Assembly (NCBI RefSeq): GCF_014212355.1
Contig: NZ_JACKXD010000001.1
Location: forward strand, 333,143-397,142
DNA: 64,000 bases
Direction: 5' to 3'
DNA from: Halobellus ruber
GTDB taxonomy: Archaea; Halobacteriota; Halobacteria; Halobacteriales; Haloferacaceae
The notes below the pieces were generated by a model, which saw only the letters and a program-made list of their open reading frames with translations, was not told the DNA's origin and ran no database searches. A program made the translations under genes and the position numbers. This document shows, piece by piece, positions 36,026-45,355 of the stretch (positions are counted from its first letter, which is position 1; the number at the start of each line of letters is the position of its first letter).

Positions 36026-36532
36026 ATGACTCGGACAATCAAAACCTCCCGACAGGATATCTACATCCGGCTCGTTGACAACGCCGAAAGTGACCGTGAC
36101 GCCGATAACGAGTCCGACGAGGAACCAGAGGACACGGCTGACGGCGCATACCTGTTCGACTATCAGTATGAGCTCTTCAGCCTCGGGGCGCTCATTGGGT
36201 TGGCCCGCGATGAACAAGTTGACCCTTCGGCTGCATTCAGTCAGGATATCCGGCGTGTCGGCGAGATCAACTCCGACAATGAGCACCGACAGACCATCGA
36301 GTTGGTCAACAAGCTAGTCCAGATCGATGCCGAAGCAGATTCCATAGAGGATGTTTGGGACGACGTGTTGTTGTATGCCGATGCCGGAGTCGAGTATCTG
36401 AACGACGAAATCGACGTACAGGATGACTTCGATCTCGTGCGTTTCGTCCGTGAACACGGATACGATACCTGGAGGTCCCGGTTTGAGGAGCTTGTTGGAT
36501 CACCTGGGGAAGTCTCGACGCTGTACAAGTAG
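36026..36532 (+). CDS. Fourth protein of the Pbe-like module (168 aa)
   Basis: ATG 36,026, two bases after the SMC-like stop; a TTG two codons earlier is possible. The opening RTIKTSRQDIYIRL and FDYQYELFSLGALIGLARD resemble DndE-like small DNA-binding proteins. An acidic insert (about 20-40) is unusual. It completes a four-gene set matching PbeABCD in number and order. Confidence 0.7.
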   Translation: MTRTIKTSRQDIYIRLVDNAESDRDADNESDEEPEDTADGAYLFDYQYELFSLGALIGLARDEQVDPSAAFSQDIRRVGEINSDNEHRQTIELVNKLVQIDAEADSIEDVWDDVLLYADAGVEYLNDEIDVQDDFDLVRFVREHGYDTWRSRFEELVGSPGEVSTLYK

Positions 36533-36573
36533 TGTGACGGTTGGATCGGATTGACAGTCCGCATCATAAGGAA

Positions 36574-36987
36574 ATGGCACAAGTATACCTCGCGGGCCCG
36601 ATTAGTGATGAAGAGAACCCGTATCAGTGGCATCAGGACGTCGCAGCATTAGCCCCAGAAATCGACTGGTGTAATCCATTTACACTGAACGACTATTCGC
36701 TCGATGAAGCAAAGACACACACAGCCGAAATCTTCGCCGAGGATCTTCAGGCAGTTCAGAACTCGGCTGCGGTGTTGGTTCGACGGATCGATGAGTACAA
36801 TCTTTGTGGCGCCTCAATGGAAGCGTTTGCCGCGTATCAGCACGATATTCCAGTAATCGTCTGGAATGACGATGACACGGGTATTCCACTCTTTCTGGAA
36901 GCAGTGGCGACTGACGTGTATCAAAATATGAGTGATGCTGTAGAAGCAATCATATCCGAATTGGACTCTCTACCCTCTCCGGAGTAA
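36574..36987 (+). CDS. Nucleoside 2-deoxyribosyltransferase-like protein
   Basis: 137 residues from ATG 36,574. MAQVYLAGPISDEE at the N-terminus and the acidic segment ...TAEIFAEDLQAVQNSAAVLVRRIDE followed by GASMEAFAAYQHDIPVIVW match the deoxyribosyltransferase fold. These enzymes cleave or exchange the base of nucleosides, and the fold is also used in nucleotide-depleting effectors. It lies 41 bp after the pbe genes in the same direction, so it may be the last gene of that operon. Confidence 0.72.
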   Translation: MAQVYLAGPISDEENPYQWHQDVAALAPEIDWCNPFTLNDYSLDEAKTHTAEIFAEDLQAVQNSAAVLVRRIDEYNLCGASMEAFAAYQHDIPVIVWNDDDTGIPLFLEAVATDVYQNMSDAVEAIISELDSLPSPE

Positions 36988-37198
36988 CTATTGGCCTGTG
37001 GGGTTCCGATGGCGCTCCCCCTGAGGCACAGCCACACCGACCCCGTTGACACTGTCGCGTCCGCGAGTTCGGATAATATACGAACATCCACCGAGCGACG
37101 CACAACACATTCGCTGAGGTTCAGACAGCGTAGCAAGTCTCTACCAACCTGCAAACCTGAAGAGGGCGCCACGCGACGGCGTGATGACTCACGCGTGC

Positions 37199-37483
37199 TT
37201 ACAGGACCACCTCCGTAATCGATAGTCCCTGAACGGCGTCCCACAACGACCCGAGTGTATCAGTCAACGTTCCGACTTTGATCGACACATCAACGCCCGG
37301 GACCAGCCCTGATGCTGCGAGTACGAGCAGGAAGCTGAGCACGCCCGCGATGCGCAGCCACGTGCCGACGCGAGCCGCGACCAGCAGCATCGAGCGACCG
37401 TGATAGAGGGCGAACGCCGCCGTCACGACGGTCACAATTGACCCACCGACGCCGAGTATCCCAAGTAGTTCCGCGACCGGCAT
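37199..37483 (-). CDS. Small membrane protein, end of the membrane operon (94 aa)
   Basis: ATG 37,483. Helices GILGVGGSIVTVVTAAFALY and IAGVLSFLLVLAASGLV. Last gene of the 49,005-to-37,199 chain. Between it and the ATPase stop there are 195 bp; the ATPase frame stays open there after its stop, so a lost C-terminus or a short unrecognised gene is possible. Confidence 0.6.
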   Translation of the reverse strand: MPVAELLGILGVGGSIVTVVTAAFALYHGRSMLLVAARVGTWLRIAGVLSFLLVLAASGLVPGVDVSIKVGTLTDTLGSLWDAVQGLSITEVVL

Positions 37484-37678
37484 CAGCGATGTGCCTCCCG
37501 TCGCACGCGAGGGGGCACCCCCACGCATTTGAATCGAGCACGCGCGGGCGTGAAGCCGCGCGATCGCCGAGAGCGAGATCGTCGCGACCCAGCCTGACTC
37601 TTCGATCGTCCCGAACACATCAGTCCAGCGATCGTCGCTCCGAAATTTGTCCTGTTTTCTGTGAGATTCGCGGGCACG

Positions 37679-39046
37679 TCAGCCACCTCCCGTTGCTTCC
37701 TGCCACCGGCGGAAATCGATCGACACCTCGGCGTCGAGCCGCGGGTTATCCTTGGGTTTGGACTTCAGATCCGGCCACCGGATCTCCGCGAAGTGCGGGC
37801 TCTTCCAGACGTAGGCGTGGCCAGGATCGAGCGAACTCGTCAGATCTGTATTCATCGGGCAGGAGCGCTCGCCGGGGAGCGTCCGGTTGATCGGCGGTTC
37901 GTTCCCGGGCATCGTCACGCGCCACCTGATCTTCTGGCGTGGGAACTTGTGGACCTCCGACAGCGAGTGGGCCTGGTAGCCGAATGAGAGGCCCTTCTTC
38001 CGGGCGTCGGCGTACTTGTTCCGAAACCATTTGACCTTCTGGTAGTGCTGGTGGATATCTTTCGAAGCGTCGGGATCCAGGAGGTTCCCAGCTTCGTCGA
38101 GATTGATGAATGTCGGATGGACGAACTCGTCGCCGCTGATCCGGTGGGCGACGAACGCAAACCACCACTGATCGGCATCAGTTGGTCGGTTCGGGCCGTC
38201 CTCGCCGCGGGGAGTGACTTGTCGGTAATTGAAGTAGTTGAATTTCGAGACCGCCTCACAGCCACGGTGAAGCGGATCCGGGAACACGACGTAGAACTGC
38301 CCCGGCAGCAGCTGCGCCATCAGATCGTTGATCGACTCATACCGGATGACGTCCCTGGCGATCGTCTCGATGTCGACCTCGAAGGTCGCGGCTGTCGCGG
38401 CCTTCGGAACGATCCGGACCGCCGTGTCGAGTCCCTCGGGGATCGCAATCGTCGCGAACGGCGCGAACGGCAGCCATTCAGTCCGCTCGTTGGTGCCGGA
38501 CTCATCGACTGATTCAGCCCAGATGAACGTCTCGTTATTGTTCTCCATCCGCCACCACGCCGTCGACAGCGCTAGCGTCGACTTCCCGCCGCCGGGCTCG
38601 CCGTGGAGGAACATATCCGTCCCCCCAACGCTCCGAATCTCCCGAGCGCGACGGGGGTCGTCACAGACCCACTCGATCAGTTTCGCGCGGTAGGGGCTGT
38701 AGCGCTCCAGAGCCTCGTGGGAGGGATGGGGATCACGAAAGTCGTACTCGACGTCGCCGGCGAGTTCGCTGATGAGGTCCTTGTCGCGACCATCGGTATA
38801 CAGCATCATATCGACGAACGCCCGGGGATACCGGGCGACGGCCGCGCCGCTCCGGGCCGCTTGCGCAAGGTACTTGTGGAGCGGTGGCTGCTCGAAGTAT
38901 TTGTGGATCTCCTCGCCGTCGTTGTGATTCGGTTTGGTAACGTCACCGAGTGCTTGACAGGAGGTGTCGTGGGAGTCGGTGATCGCCGCCAGTTGTCTGC
39001 GGATCTCATCCTGTGAGGTCGCCTGTTTTCGTGTATGCGTGCTCAT
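37679..39046 (-). CDS. P-loop ATPase of the membrane module (HerA/packaging-like)
   Basis: 455 residues from ATG 39,046. Walker A HGEPGGGKST (about 147-156) and Walker B FINLDEAGN (about 311). A conserved region with MPGNEP near the C-terminus. No membrane helix. The only NTPase in the 12-kb chain, so it is the likely motor for DNA movement or assembly. Similar lone ATPases occur in pleomorphic haloviruses and in plasmids that spread in vesicles; this relation is inferred. Confidence 0.7.
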   Translation of the reverse strand: MSTHTRKQATSQDEIRRQLAAITDSHDTSCQALGDVTKPNHNDGEEIHKYFEQPPLHKYLAQAARSGAAVARYPRAFVDMMLYTDGRDKDLISELAGDVEYDFRDPHPSHEALERYSPYRAKLIEWVCDDPRRAREIRSVGGTDMFLHGEPGGGKSTLALSTAWWRMENNNETFIWAESVDESGTNERTEWLPFAPFATIAIPEGLDTAVRIVPKAATAATFEVDIETIARDVIRYESINDLMAQLLPGQFYVVFPDPLHRGCEAVSKFNYFNYRQVTPRGEDGPNRPTDADQWWFAFVAHRISGDEFVHPTFINLDEAGNLLDPDASKDIHQHYQKVKWFRNKYADARKKGLSFGYQAHSLSEVHKFPRQKIRWRVTMPGNEPPINRTLPGERSCPMNTDLTSSLDPGHAYVWKSPHFAEIRWPDLKSKPKDNPRLDAEVSIDFRRWQEATGGG

Positions 39047-39048
39047 TG

Positions 39049-39885
39049 TCAGCCCCACTCCGGTGTCTCGCCGAGGGCATCGCCGTCGCTCGTGGTCGGT
39101 TCTTCAGCGGTGCGTCGAGCCAGATCGCGAACGCCGCGGTTGAACGCCGGCAGGACGTTCCGACAGAGGTACCACTGCCGGCAGCGCCGCCAGTGCGGCC
39201 GGTCATCACACAACAGCAGATCGCCGCAGGGATCGTTGTGCAGATCACGGATGAACGCCCCGGGAGGCGTCCCGTCGCCGAGCGGTTCACCACGGGTGGC
39301 GACGACCAGATCGTCGCCCCAATCGAGGATCTCCCTCCGATCGTCGAGCCCGCCGTTGAGCGGCCGGTGGAGAGCAACCTCCTGAAACGCGTGGAGTTCC
39401 TCGAGTGCCGGACGCATCGCAATCGACTGCTTCGCCGGGTCGTGGCCCGCATCGCCGTCGCCGTCACGTTCGGTCTCGCCGACGTATTCACCTGCGTCCT
39501 TCCGGAGCGAACGGAATGAGTCGGCCTGGACCGGCGCGATCACTTCGGCGGCCCATTGCCGGCGAACGCAGTCGGCGACGCTTGGCTCAAGATCACGGGT
39601 TCGGGTCTCCGAGTCGAGAAACGCCGCGAGGAGCACCCCCTCAGTGTGTTCCGAATCCGGGCGGAACTCCGCGGCGAACCTGACGTACTGTCTCGTTGGA
39701 ACCTCCCCGAGCGTCCGCACCGCGAGTTCCTGAAGCCACTGAAGTACTGCGTCCCGGGAGTGAAAGCCCGCGAGTAGCTGGGTACGCAGTGTTCGGATCG
39801 TCCGCGGGAGTTGCGCCTCCGCCGGGCGTCGGTAGTGCGTTGCGTCCGCGACGTCGTCGGTCGCAGGGTCAGTCGGTGGCATCAT
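39049..39885 (-). CDS. Soluble protein of the membrane module (278 aa)
   Basis: ATG 39,885 (39,882 also possible). It overlaps the end of the upstream membrane gene by 17 bp and ends two bases before the ATPase gene. It has His and Cys residues near the C-terminus (CGDLLLCDDRPHWRRCRQWYLC) that may bind metal. No known family. Probably cytoplasmic partner of the ATPase. Confidence 0.65.
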   Translation of the reverse strand: MMPPTDPATDDVADATHYRRPAEAQLPRTIRTLRTQLLAGFHSRDAVLQWLQELAVRTLGEVPTRQYVRFAAEFRPDSEHTEGVLLAAFLDSETRTRDLEPSVADCVRRQWAAEVIAPVQADSFRSLRKDAGEYVGETERDGDGDAGHDPAKQSIAMRPALEELHAFQEVALHRPLNGGLDDRREILDWGDDLVVATRGEPLGDGTPPGAFIRDLHNDPCGDLLLCDDRPHWRRCRQWYLCRNVLPAFNRGVRDLARRTAEEPTTSDGDALGETPEWG

Positions 39886-41653
39886 CGTCCTCCTCACTAT
39901 CGTGAGCCGCCGGCGCCCCGTTTGTCATCGTCCCACTCGCCTCGCTGTCGCCGACGTCTGCGAGACCCGCTCCGTCGGGCGTCACGGAGCTCACACCGTT
40001 GGTGTTCTCGCCGACACTCTCGTCGGCAGCGGCGCCGAACGCCTGATGAACTGTCGTTTCGGTCCCGCGGCGGAGTTGCTCGACTTTCACGTCCTCTTGG
40101 GCGGCGAGTGCCTTCCAGGCAAACTCCTCGGCCTCATCGAGCGTGTGGGCGTCCCGATTCCCGACTGACATCACCAGCATCGACGCCAGCACTGGTCGGA
40201 GTGCGGCCGGCGCGGGTTCGATGTGAACGTGGCTGTCGCTCCCTTCGACCGCAAAACGCCACGCCGCCAGCGGGACGGCGACGATCAGTGCCGCGTACAC
40301 CGTCGGTCCGTACAGCGCCGCTGCACGCCACGCCAGTACGACGGCGCCAATCAAGAGTACGGCGGGCCAGACGAGGTCCGTCCAGGAGTCGACCTCTGGG
40401 GTTTTCAGCCGTAGTCCCGGTGGTTCGTACTCGAGCAGCTCCTCGGCGTCGGGATCGATGATGAACACCTCGCTCCAGGGCGACTCCCACAGCGAGAACC
40501 GCGTCCGGAGTTCGTCGGCGTTCTCGATCCTTGCGCGGCCGCCTTTCAGTCGGGCGAGAAACGCCAACCAGCCGTTGCGGACGATCGAGAGGCCTGCTTG
40601 CCCCTCGTCGAGGACGCGGTAGCTCTGCATCGTCCCGAACGGCATATCCTCGCTGAACGACAGCGAGTCCTGGTCGCTGTCGGAGCCGACCGCCGGCAGG
40701 CGCGTCGAGGTGAACGATTCGACGCTGTCGATGTGGGGCTTCCAGAACAGCTGTGATTCGGTACTACCCTCGTGGGTCGCCAGCATATAGCCGATGTAGA
40801 CGACGCCCACGTACGCCCCGAGAACGAACGGGACGGTCACGATCACCTCCGCGGCGTAGTAGTACGCGCCGAAGACGATCCCCAGCGTGATCACGGTCGT
40901 CACGCCGAGGTAGTAGCCGAGGCCGTGGCCGGGCGGGGCGCCGGCGCGGTCGATCCACGAGCGGACCTTCCGACCACCGTAGGCGCCGAAGGCGACCGCC
41001 GGGACGATGATGAAGCCGGTCGCAAGCAGCACGAACTCGGACCAGGAGCCGACGTCGATCGGCTGGGTGAACGCGACCGAGCGGTGGGTGAATGTCCAGC
41101 GAGCGGTATCTTCGTGGCCGTTGACCCACATTGTGACGCGCTTGGTCTCGTCGTGGCGTGGGAGCTCGACCTCGCCCATCGCCCAGCCGGAGCCGAGTGT
41201 CACCTGTTGTTCCTGGACGGTCACGTTCGCGGCGTACGGTTCCGTCGTGGTGGTGTTCCCGCGGGTGACCTCTCGCGTCTCTCGGTCCCAGGAGACGATC
41301 ATCACCGTCGCCGACTCCTGATCAGTCTGGGCGCGGATCGTCCGGAGATACAGCGTGTTCGTCTTCAGCGTCTGGCCGGTGTCGAACTTCGGCCCGTTGT
41401 TGGCCTTCGTCACATCCCGCCAAGGCTGGTTCGCCGGCGTGTGTTCGAGCCAGAAGATCCGCTCCTCAGCTGGGACGATCCGCGCCGACGGCACGGAGTA
41501 GTGTTTGCCGTCCTGTCGGAGTTCGTCGATTGTGTACTCGGCGTCGCTGCCGGTGGCGGTCTCGTTGGCCGACTGAGCAGCCGCGAAGCCGCCCGCCGAC
41601 AGCAGCAGCGTTGTAACGATGAGCGCCGCGATAATCGAGCGGGAGATCGCCAT
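39869..41653 (-). CDS. Exported membrane protein of the membrane module (594 aa)
   Basis: ATG 41,653, just after the stop of the 934-aa gene. Signal peptide (IIAALIVTTLLLSAGGFAAA). An outer domain of about 160 residues is followed by at least four helices (VLLATGFIIVPAVAFGAYGG, YLGVTTVITLGIVFGAYYY, VPFVLGAYVGVVYIGYML, then two near residues 430-480). A cytoplasmic C-terminus is Ala/Asp-rich. Length and topology suggest a structural or channel component. Confidence 0.7.
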   Translation of the reverse strand: MAISRSIIAALIVTTLLLSAGGFAAAQSANETATGSDAEYTIDELRQDGKHYSVPSARIVPAEERIFWLEHTPANQPWRDVTKANNGPKFDTGQTLKTNTLYLRTIRAQTDQESATVMIVSWDRETREVTRGNTTTTEPYAANVTVQEQQVTLGSGWAMGEVELPRHDETKRVTMWVNGHEDTARWTFTHRSVAFTQPIDVGSWSEFVLLATGFIIVPAVAFGAYGGRKVRSWIDRAGAPPGHGLGYYLGVTTVITLGIVFGAYYYAAEVIVTVPFVLGAYVGVVYIGYMLATHEGSTESQLFWKPHIDSVESFTSTRLPAVGSDSDQDSLSFSEDMPFGTMQSYRVLDEGQAGLSIVRNGWLAFLARLKGGRARIENADELRTRFSLWESPWSEVFIIDPDAEELLEYEPPGLRLKTPEVDSWTDLVWPAVLLIGAVVLAWRAAALYGPTVYAALIVAVPLAAWRFAVEGSDSHVHIEPAPAALRPVLASMLVMSVGNRDAHTLDEAEEFAWKALAAQEDVKVEQLRRGTETTVHQAFGAAADESVGENTNGVSSVTPDGAGLADVGDSEASGTMTNGAPAAHDSEEDDDATD

Positions 41654-41655
41654 CC

Positions 41656-44460
41656 TCACTCCCTCCGGTTCGACTCCGTCGTTTCGGTGTTGGTCTCCGA
41701 GCTGCGGCTCCCGCGGAGTACGAAGTTCGTCACCGAATCCGGCGACCGGTAGGCCTGGATCAGCTGGTAGAGCAAGTATAGTCCCCCGACCGCCAGGATG
41801 ACCGTCACCTGCTGGTTGAGGAACGCGCCCGTGAGATCGACGCCGAACCACACCAGCCCGACGATCAGACTGATCGCCGTCACGACCCCCCAGATCGGCC
41901 AACTAAACCGGTCGAGTGCGGACAGTCCGAGGTACGCACCGATCGGGACCGCGACGGTGAACACCGCCGGGACAGTGCCCTCCGGGACCGCGATCGCGCC
42001 CGTCGCCAGCAGTGCCACGCCGGTGATCCCGCCGAGCAGGGCACTCACATATTTGTGTCGGCGAAGCCAGCCGACCACGCTTACCAGCAGTGAACCGATC
42101 GATCCGCCGGCGCTTGTTGCCGTTGAGGTGACCGAGGCGATGCCTTCGCGGCCGCCACGGGCGTACGCAACACCGAAGACGCCGAGTGCGCCAATGCCGA
42201 GCACGGTGATGATCGCGCCGATCGGGAGCCCGCTCAGCAGCCCCGGCGAGGTGTCGCGTATCGGCCCGATCACGCTGATGTCGTCGTCGCTCTCTGTCGA
42301 GCCGCCGCTGTCGCTGTTCAACAGCCACTCGACGACGCCGGCGTCGTCGGTTCCAGTCAAGGTCAGCGGCGAGTTCGCCCTTCCTGAGTCGAGGACTACC
42401 CCGAGCGTCTCGCTGTAGAGTTCGTACTCGGCGTCATCTTTGGCGTCGATGTACGTGTACTTGATCGTGTCACCCGACCCACTACCGGCACGCACGCGGT
42501 ACTGCGGGTCCGACTGTGCGGGATCGGTGACGATCACCTCGACGTCGCCGTCATCACTCACGGGTTCGACCTTGACGGGGATCGTCCCGATCCGCATCTT
42601 ATCGCCGGCTTCGACGTTCGGTGCGACGAAGTGCTGGTCGTTGCCGGTGAAGTAGGCGTACTCGCTGTCGTCGGTCCACGTTTCGTTGTAGGCGTAGTGG
42701 ACGCGCTCTTTCTCTGGGGTCCCCGAGTATAGGATTTCGAAGTCACCGCTCGATCGGCTGGTGACTTCGATCTTCGGATCGTCCGACCGGCCGAGGACCG
42801 CCGGGTCAGTGACCTGGATTTCGCCGTTGTTCGGGACGACCTTCGAGCCGTCCGCCCGGACCGTCACCGTATCGCCCGCGCTGACGCTGCCGACATCGAC
42901 GGCCAGGGTCGTCTGGTCGAGCGACCAGCTGTCGGCGGTCGTCCAGGCGCCGCCGTTCTCGCGGACTTGGACCTCGCGGATCGACGTGACCGTCCCCTCA
43001 AATGGGATCGTCGCCTCCGCGTTCTCGCGGTCGCTGGCGAAGGTCTTCGAGATGTTGTACCGCTCGCTGTACTTCTCGCCGTCGTACTCGACGGTCTGTT
43101 TCGAGGTCGCGTCGTGGCTGATGTTCGCCTCGACCTGCATCGTCGGCGCGTCGGCCGACTGGTCCGGCAGGGAGACGTTGATCGTGTTCTCGCCCTCCTG
43201 GAGTGCGTCCTTGTTGATGGTCCGGCTGATAGTTTCGCCATCTGATAGGGTACCGGTGTAGCTGGTGGAATTGCTGTTAAGTTGGAGTGTGGGATCACTT
43301 GTTACGGTCCGTTCGGTCCCAGTAAGGTTTGCATCCACGCCCCCAGCGTCCGAATAGAACGTAATATCCGTATTCGGGGGAATATCACCTAATGACTTAG
43401 TAACCGTTTCTCCATTTGTGAGGTTCTTTACTGAGATATTACCGTTACTCGTTCCAATAATATTATTCGTCGGGAGAGCCGACTCCGCATAATTGGTGTT
43501 CGCATTAGCATTCGGAGCCCCGATGCTGAAAGTGTCACCTTTAGTATCTGTCTTATCTATACCGAACCCCACAGCTTCCTGCTCATCAGCCCCCACGTAT
43601 GGCGACGCAGAGGCTATTTGATTGCCGTTTCTATACAGATAGACGTTGTATTCTCCACTCCCATCTGTGTATATTTTCCCTTTAACCTTGGTTACGGTGT
43701 CGAATTTGACTCCACTCGTCGGACTGGTATCACGGAGCCGTGTGCCGGTTAGTGTCACATTTGCGTCTGTTATCGTCTCAGTCGCCGCGAATGACCCAAT
43801 TTCACCACCGTCTTCGACGTTTGTTTTGGTGTACGAGGAGAACTCAGCGTTACTCACACCAGTCAGATTTACCGTCACGTTGCTCGCCGAGTCGAGGTCA
43901 TCCAGCTGATAGGAGACCGTCGAGCCGTCCGAGAACGTCCCGGTCGTCCGGAACTCTCCGGAGAACGTCACCGTGTTTGAGGAGAACTTCTCCACGTAGA
44001 ACCGCAGGTAGCCGTCCTCGTAGGTCGCCTCTGAGGTCCAGGTCTCTCCTGAGGAGTGCGTGCCGTAGATCATCTCCGGTGTCGAGTCCAGCGCCTCACG
44101 GAGCAGCCCGGCGTCGATCGCCACGTCGCGGCCGTCGTGGCTCTGAGTGTCGCGCAGCACGATTGCCACCTCGCCGCTGCCGATCACGTTCGCATCGTCG
44201 GCGAGGTACTTATCATCAGCGCGCTCCGGCGTCGTGACGATTACTTCCAGCGTGTCCGCGTGATCATCCGCGAGGACGGAGCCCTCCAGGTCGGCAGCGC
44301 TGATCGGGACCGACTCACCAGCCGGTACGTCCTCAGTGATCTGGCCGTCAGGGACCGTCACCATTCCTGACGGGGCCGCTGCTACAGCGCCCGCGAAGGG
44401 CGCGAGAACCGATACAACCAACAGCAGCGTGAGTCCGATCACAGCGTGTGTGTCTTTCAT
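41656..44460 (-). CDS. Large exported protein with C-terminal membrane bundle (934 aa)
   Basis: Signal peptide at the N-terminus (VIGLTLLLVVSVLAPFAGAVAAA). About 700 residues of acidic, Thr/Ser-rich beta sequence lie outside the cell, followed by five or six helices (about 745-910). The segment for residues about 187-398 is clearly lower in GC than its flanks, as if replaced by exchange. This looks like a surface or spike-type protein of a vesicle or virion-like particle. Its ATG overlaps the stop of a 29-codon frame. Confidence 0.75.
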   Translation of the reverse strand: MKDTHAVIGLTLLLVVSVLAPFAGAVAAAPSGMVTVPDGQITEDVPAGESVPISAADLEGSVLADDHADTLEVIVTTPERADDKYLADDANVIGSGEVAIVLRDTQSHDGRDVAIDAGLLREALDSTPEMIYGTHSSGETWTSEATYEDGYLRFYVEKFSSNTVTFSGEFRTTGTFSDGSTVSYQLDDLDSASNVTVNLTGVSNAEFSSYTKTNVEDGGEIGSFAATETITDANVTLTGTRLRDTSPTSGVKFDTVTKVKGKIYTDGSGEYNVYLYRNGNQIASASPYVGADEQEAVGFGIDKTDTKGDTFSIGAPNANANTNYAESALPTNNIIGTSNGNISVKNLTNGETVTKSLGDIPPNTDITFYSDAGGVDANLTGTERTVTSDPTLQLNSNSTSYTGTLSDGETISRTINKDALQEGENTINVSLPDQSADAPTMQVEANISHDATSKQTVEYDGEKYSERYNISKTFASDRENAEATIPFEGTVTSIREVQVRENGGAWTTADSWSLDQTTLAVDVGSVSAGDTVTVRADGSKVVPNNGEIQVTDPAVLGRSDDPKIEVTSRSSGDFEILYSGTPEKERVHYAYNETWTDDSEYAYFTGNDQHFVAPNVEAGDKMRIGTIPVKVEPVSDDGDVEVIVTDPAQSDPQYRVRAGSGSGDTIKYTYIDAKDDAEYELYSETLGVVLDSGRANSPLTLTGTDDAGVVEWLLNSDSGGSTESDDDISVIGPIRDTSPGLLSGLPIGAIITVLGIGALGVFGVAYARGGREGIASVTSTATSAGGSIGSLLVSVVGWLRRHKYVSALLGGITGVALLATGAIAVPEGTVPAVFTVAVPIGAYLGLSALDRFSWPIWGVVTAISLIVGLVWFGVDLTGAFLNQQVTVILAVGGLYLLYQLIQAYRSPDSVTNFVLRGSRSSETNTETTESNRRE

Positions 44461-44546
44461 TGTGAGGCTTCCCTCCGTGCGAGGACGTTTCCGCGGGTCA
44501 TCGCCCGCGGTTGGCTGGCGACCGATGTCCCGCGGCGCCGCCGCAT
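44457..44546 (-). CDS. Possible 29-aa leader peptide gene
   Basis: ATG 44,546 preceded by AGGAGG; its stop overlaps the ATG of the 934-aa gene (CAATGA). The peptide is Arg-rich with no motif. It may serve only for translational coupling. Confidence 0.35.
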   Translation of the reverse strand: MRRRRGTSVASQPRAMTRGNVLARREASQ

Positions 44547-44580
44547 CAGCGGGGCCTCCTGTGGATCATAGTCGTCCGCA

Positions 44581-44991
44581 TCAGCCGCCTCCGTCTCCGT
44601 AGCGCAGGATCAGCGCGATCGCCGTCACGAAGATGAAAAAGAAGCCGGCGATCTGCTTGTCGAACGGGATCACGCCCTGGAGTCCGGCCAGCGTGAACGC
44701 GCCGAAGATCAGGTGGCCGATCACGACCGGCGCACCGCCGAGTATCGCGTTCAGTTCGCCGGCGAGCTGGAGGAGCTCCATCGCCAGCGACACGCCGAGG
44801 CCGGCGAAGCCGACCACCGCGAAACGGCCACCGCGGGCGGCGCTCTCCGTTGCGCCGCGAGCCCGCTCACCGACGTTCTTCGCAGCCTGGTTGACTTCGT
44901 CGGTGTCGTCCAGGACGTACTCGTCAATGAACCAGTACGCGACGATGAGTGTCAGGACACCGCCAATGATCAGCAGCCACTTCGATGGCAT
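44581..44991 (-). CDS. Membrane protein (136 aa)
   Basis: ATG 44,991. Helices at the N-terminus (WLLIIGGVLTLIVAYWFI), middle (FAVVGFAGLGVSLAMELL) and C-terminus (HLIFGAFTLAGL, IAGFFFIFVTAIALIL). A charged loop follows helix one. Part of the coupled chain. Confidence 0.65.
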   Translation of the reverse strand: MPSKWLLIIGGVLTLIVAYWFIDEYVLDDTDEVNQAAKNVGERARGATESAARGGRFAVVGFAGLGVSLAMELLQLAGELNAILGGAPVVIGHLIFGAFTLAGLQGVIPFDKQIAGFFFIFVTAIALILRYGDGGG

Positions 44992-45068
44992 CACGGTCCT
45001 CCTGTCGTCGCCGTGTTACGGTGTCTATCCGTCTGAATCGTGTTCGTGTCGAAAGTGTGTTGTCTCAT
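44991..45068 (-). CDS. Possible 25-aa coupling peptide gene
   Basis: ATG overlaps the upstream stop (ATGA) and its stop overlaps the next ATG (TGATG). The end of the frame carries GGAGG, a ribosome binding site for the 44,991 gene. Thr/Asn-rich peptide without a motif. Confidence 0.4.
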   Translation of the reverse strand: MRQHTFDTNTIQTDRHRNTATTGGP

Positions 45069-45355
45069 AGTCGTTTTTGGAATTCCTCAAGTGCGCGATT
45101 GCCGAGCTTTGCGAGGTAGATCCCGCCGGTGATGAGAGCGACCCCGACCGCGACCGGCTGGAGCGGTTCGAGGACGTTGATCTCCGGCGCGATCGTGAAC
45201 GCTGTGATCGACGAGGCGGTGAACAGCGTCGGTGCTGTCGCCCACAGCGCTGCGAACAGGCCCTTGATTAGCGCCGGCTCGATGCCGATGCCGATCACGC
45301 CCAGCGATCCAGTGAGCACGGTGATCGGGTGTGTGAGCCACTCTTTCAGTGTCAT
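45065..45355 (-). CDS. Membrane protein (96 aa)
   Basis: Three hydrophobic segments (ITVLTGSLGVIGIGI, LIKGLFAALWATAPTLF, LQPVAVGVALITGGIYLA) and a basic C-terminal tail. Overlaps the upstream gene by four bases. Confidence 0.65.
   Translation of the reverse strand: MTLKEWLTHPITVLTGSLGVIGIGIEPALIKGLFAALWATAPTLFTASSITAFTIAPEINVLEPLQPVAVGVALITGGIYLAKLGNRALEEFQKRL

Noticed and set aside
37483-37686. Arg-rich 67-codon frame between the ATPase and the last membrane gene
   Set aside because: The competing frame, continuing the ATPase after its stop, looks more protein-like; neither is convincing as a gene.
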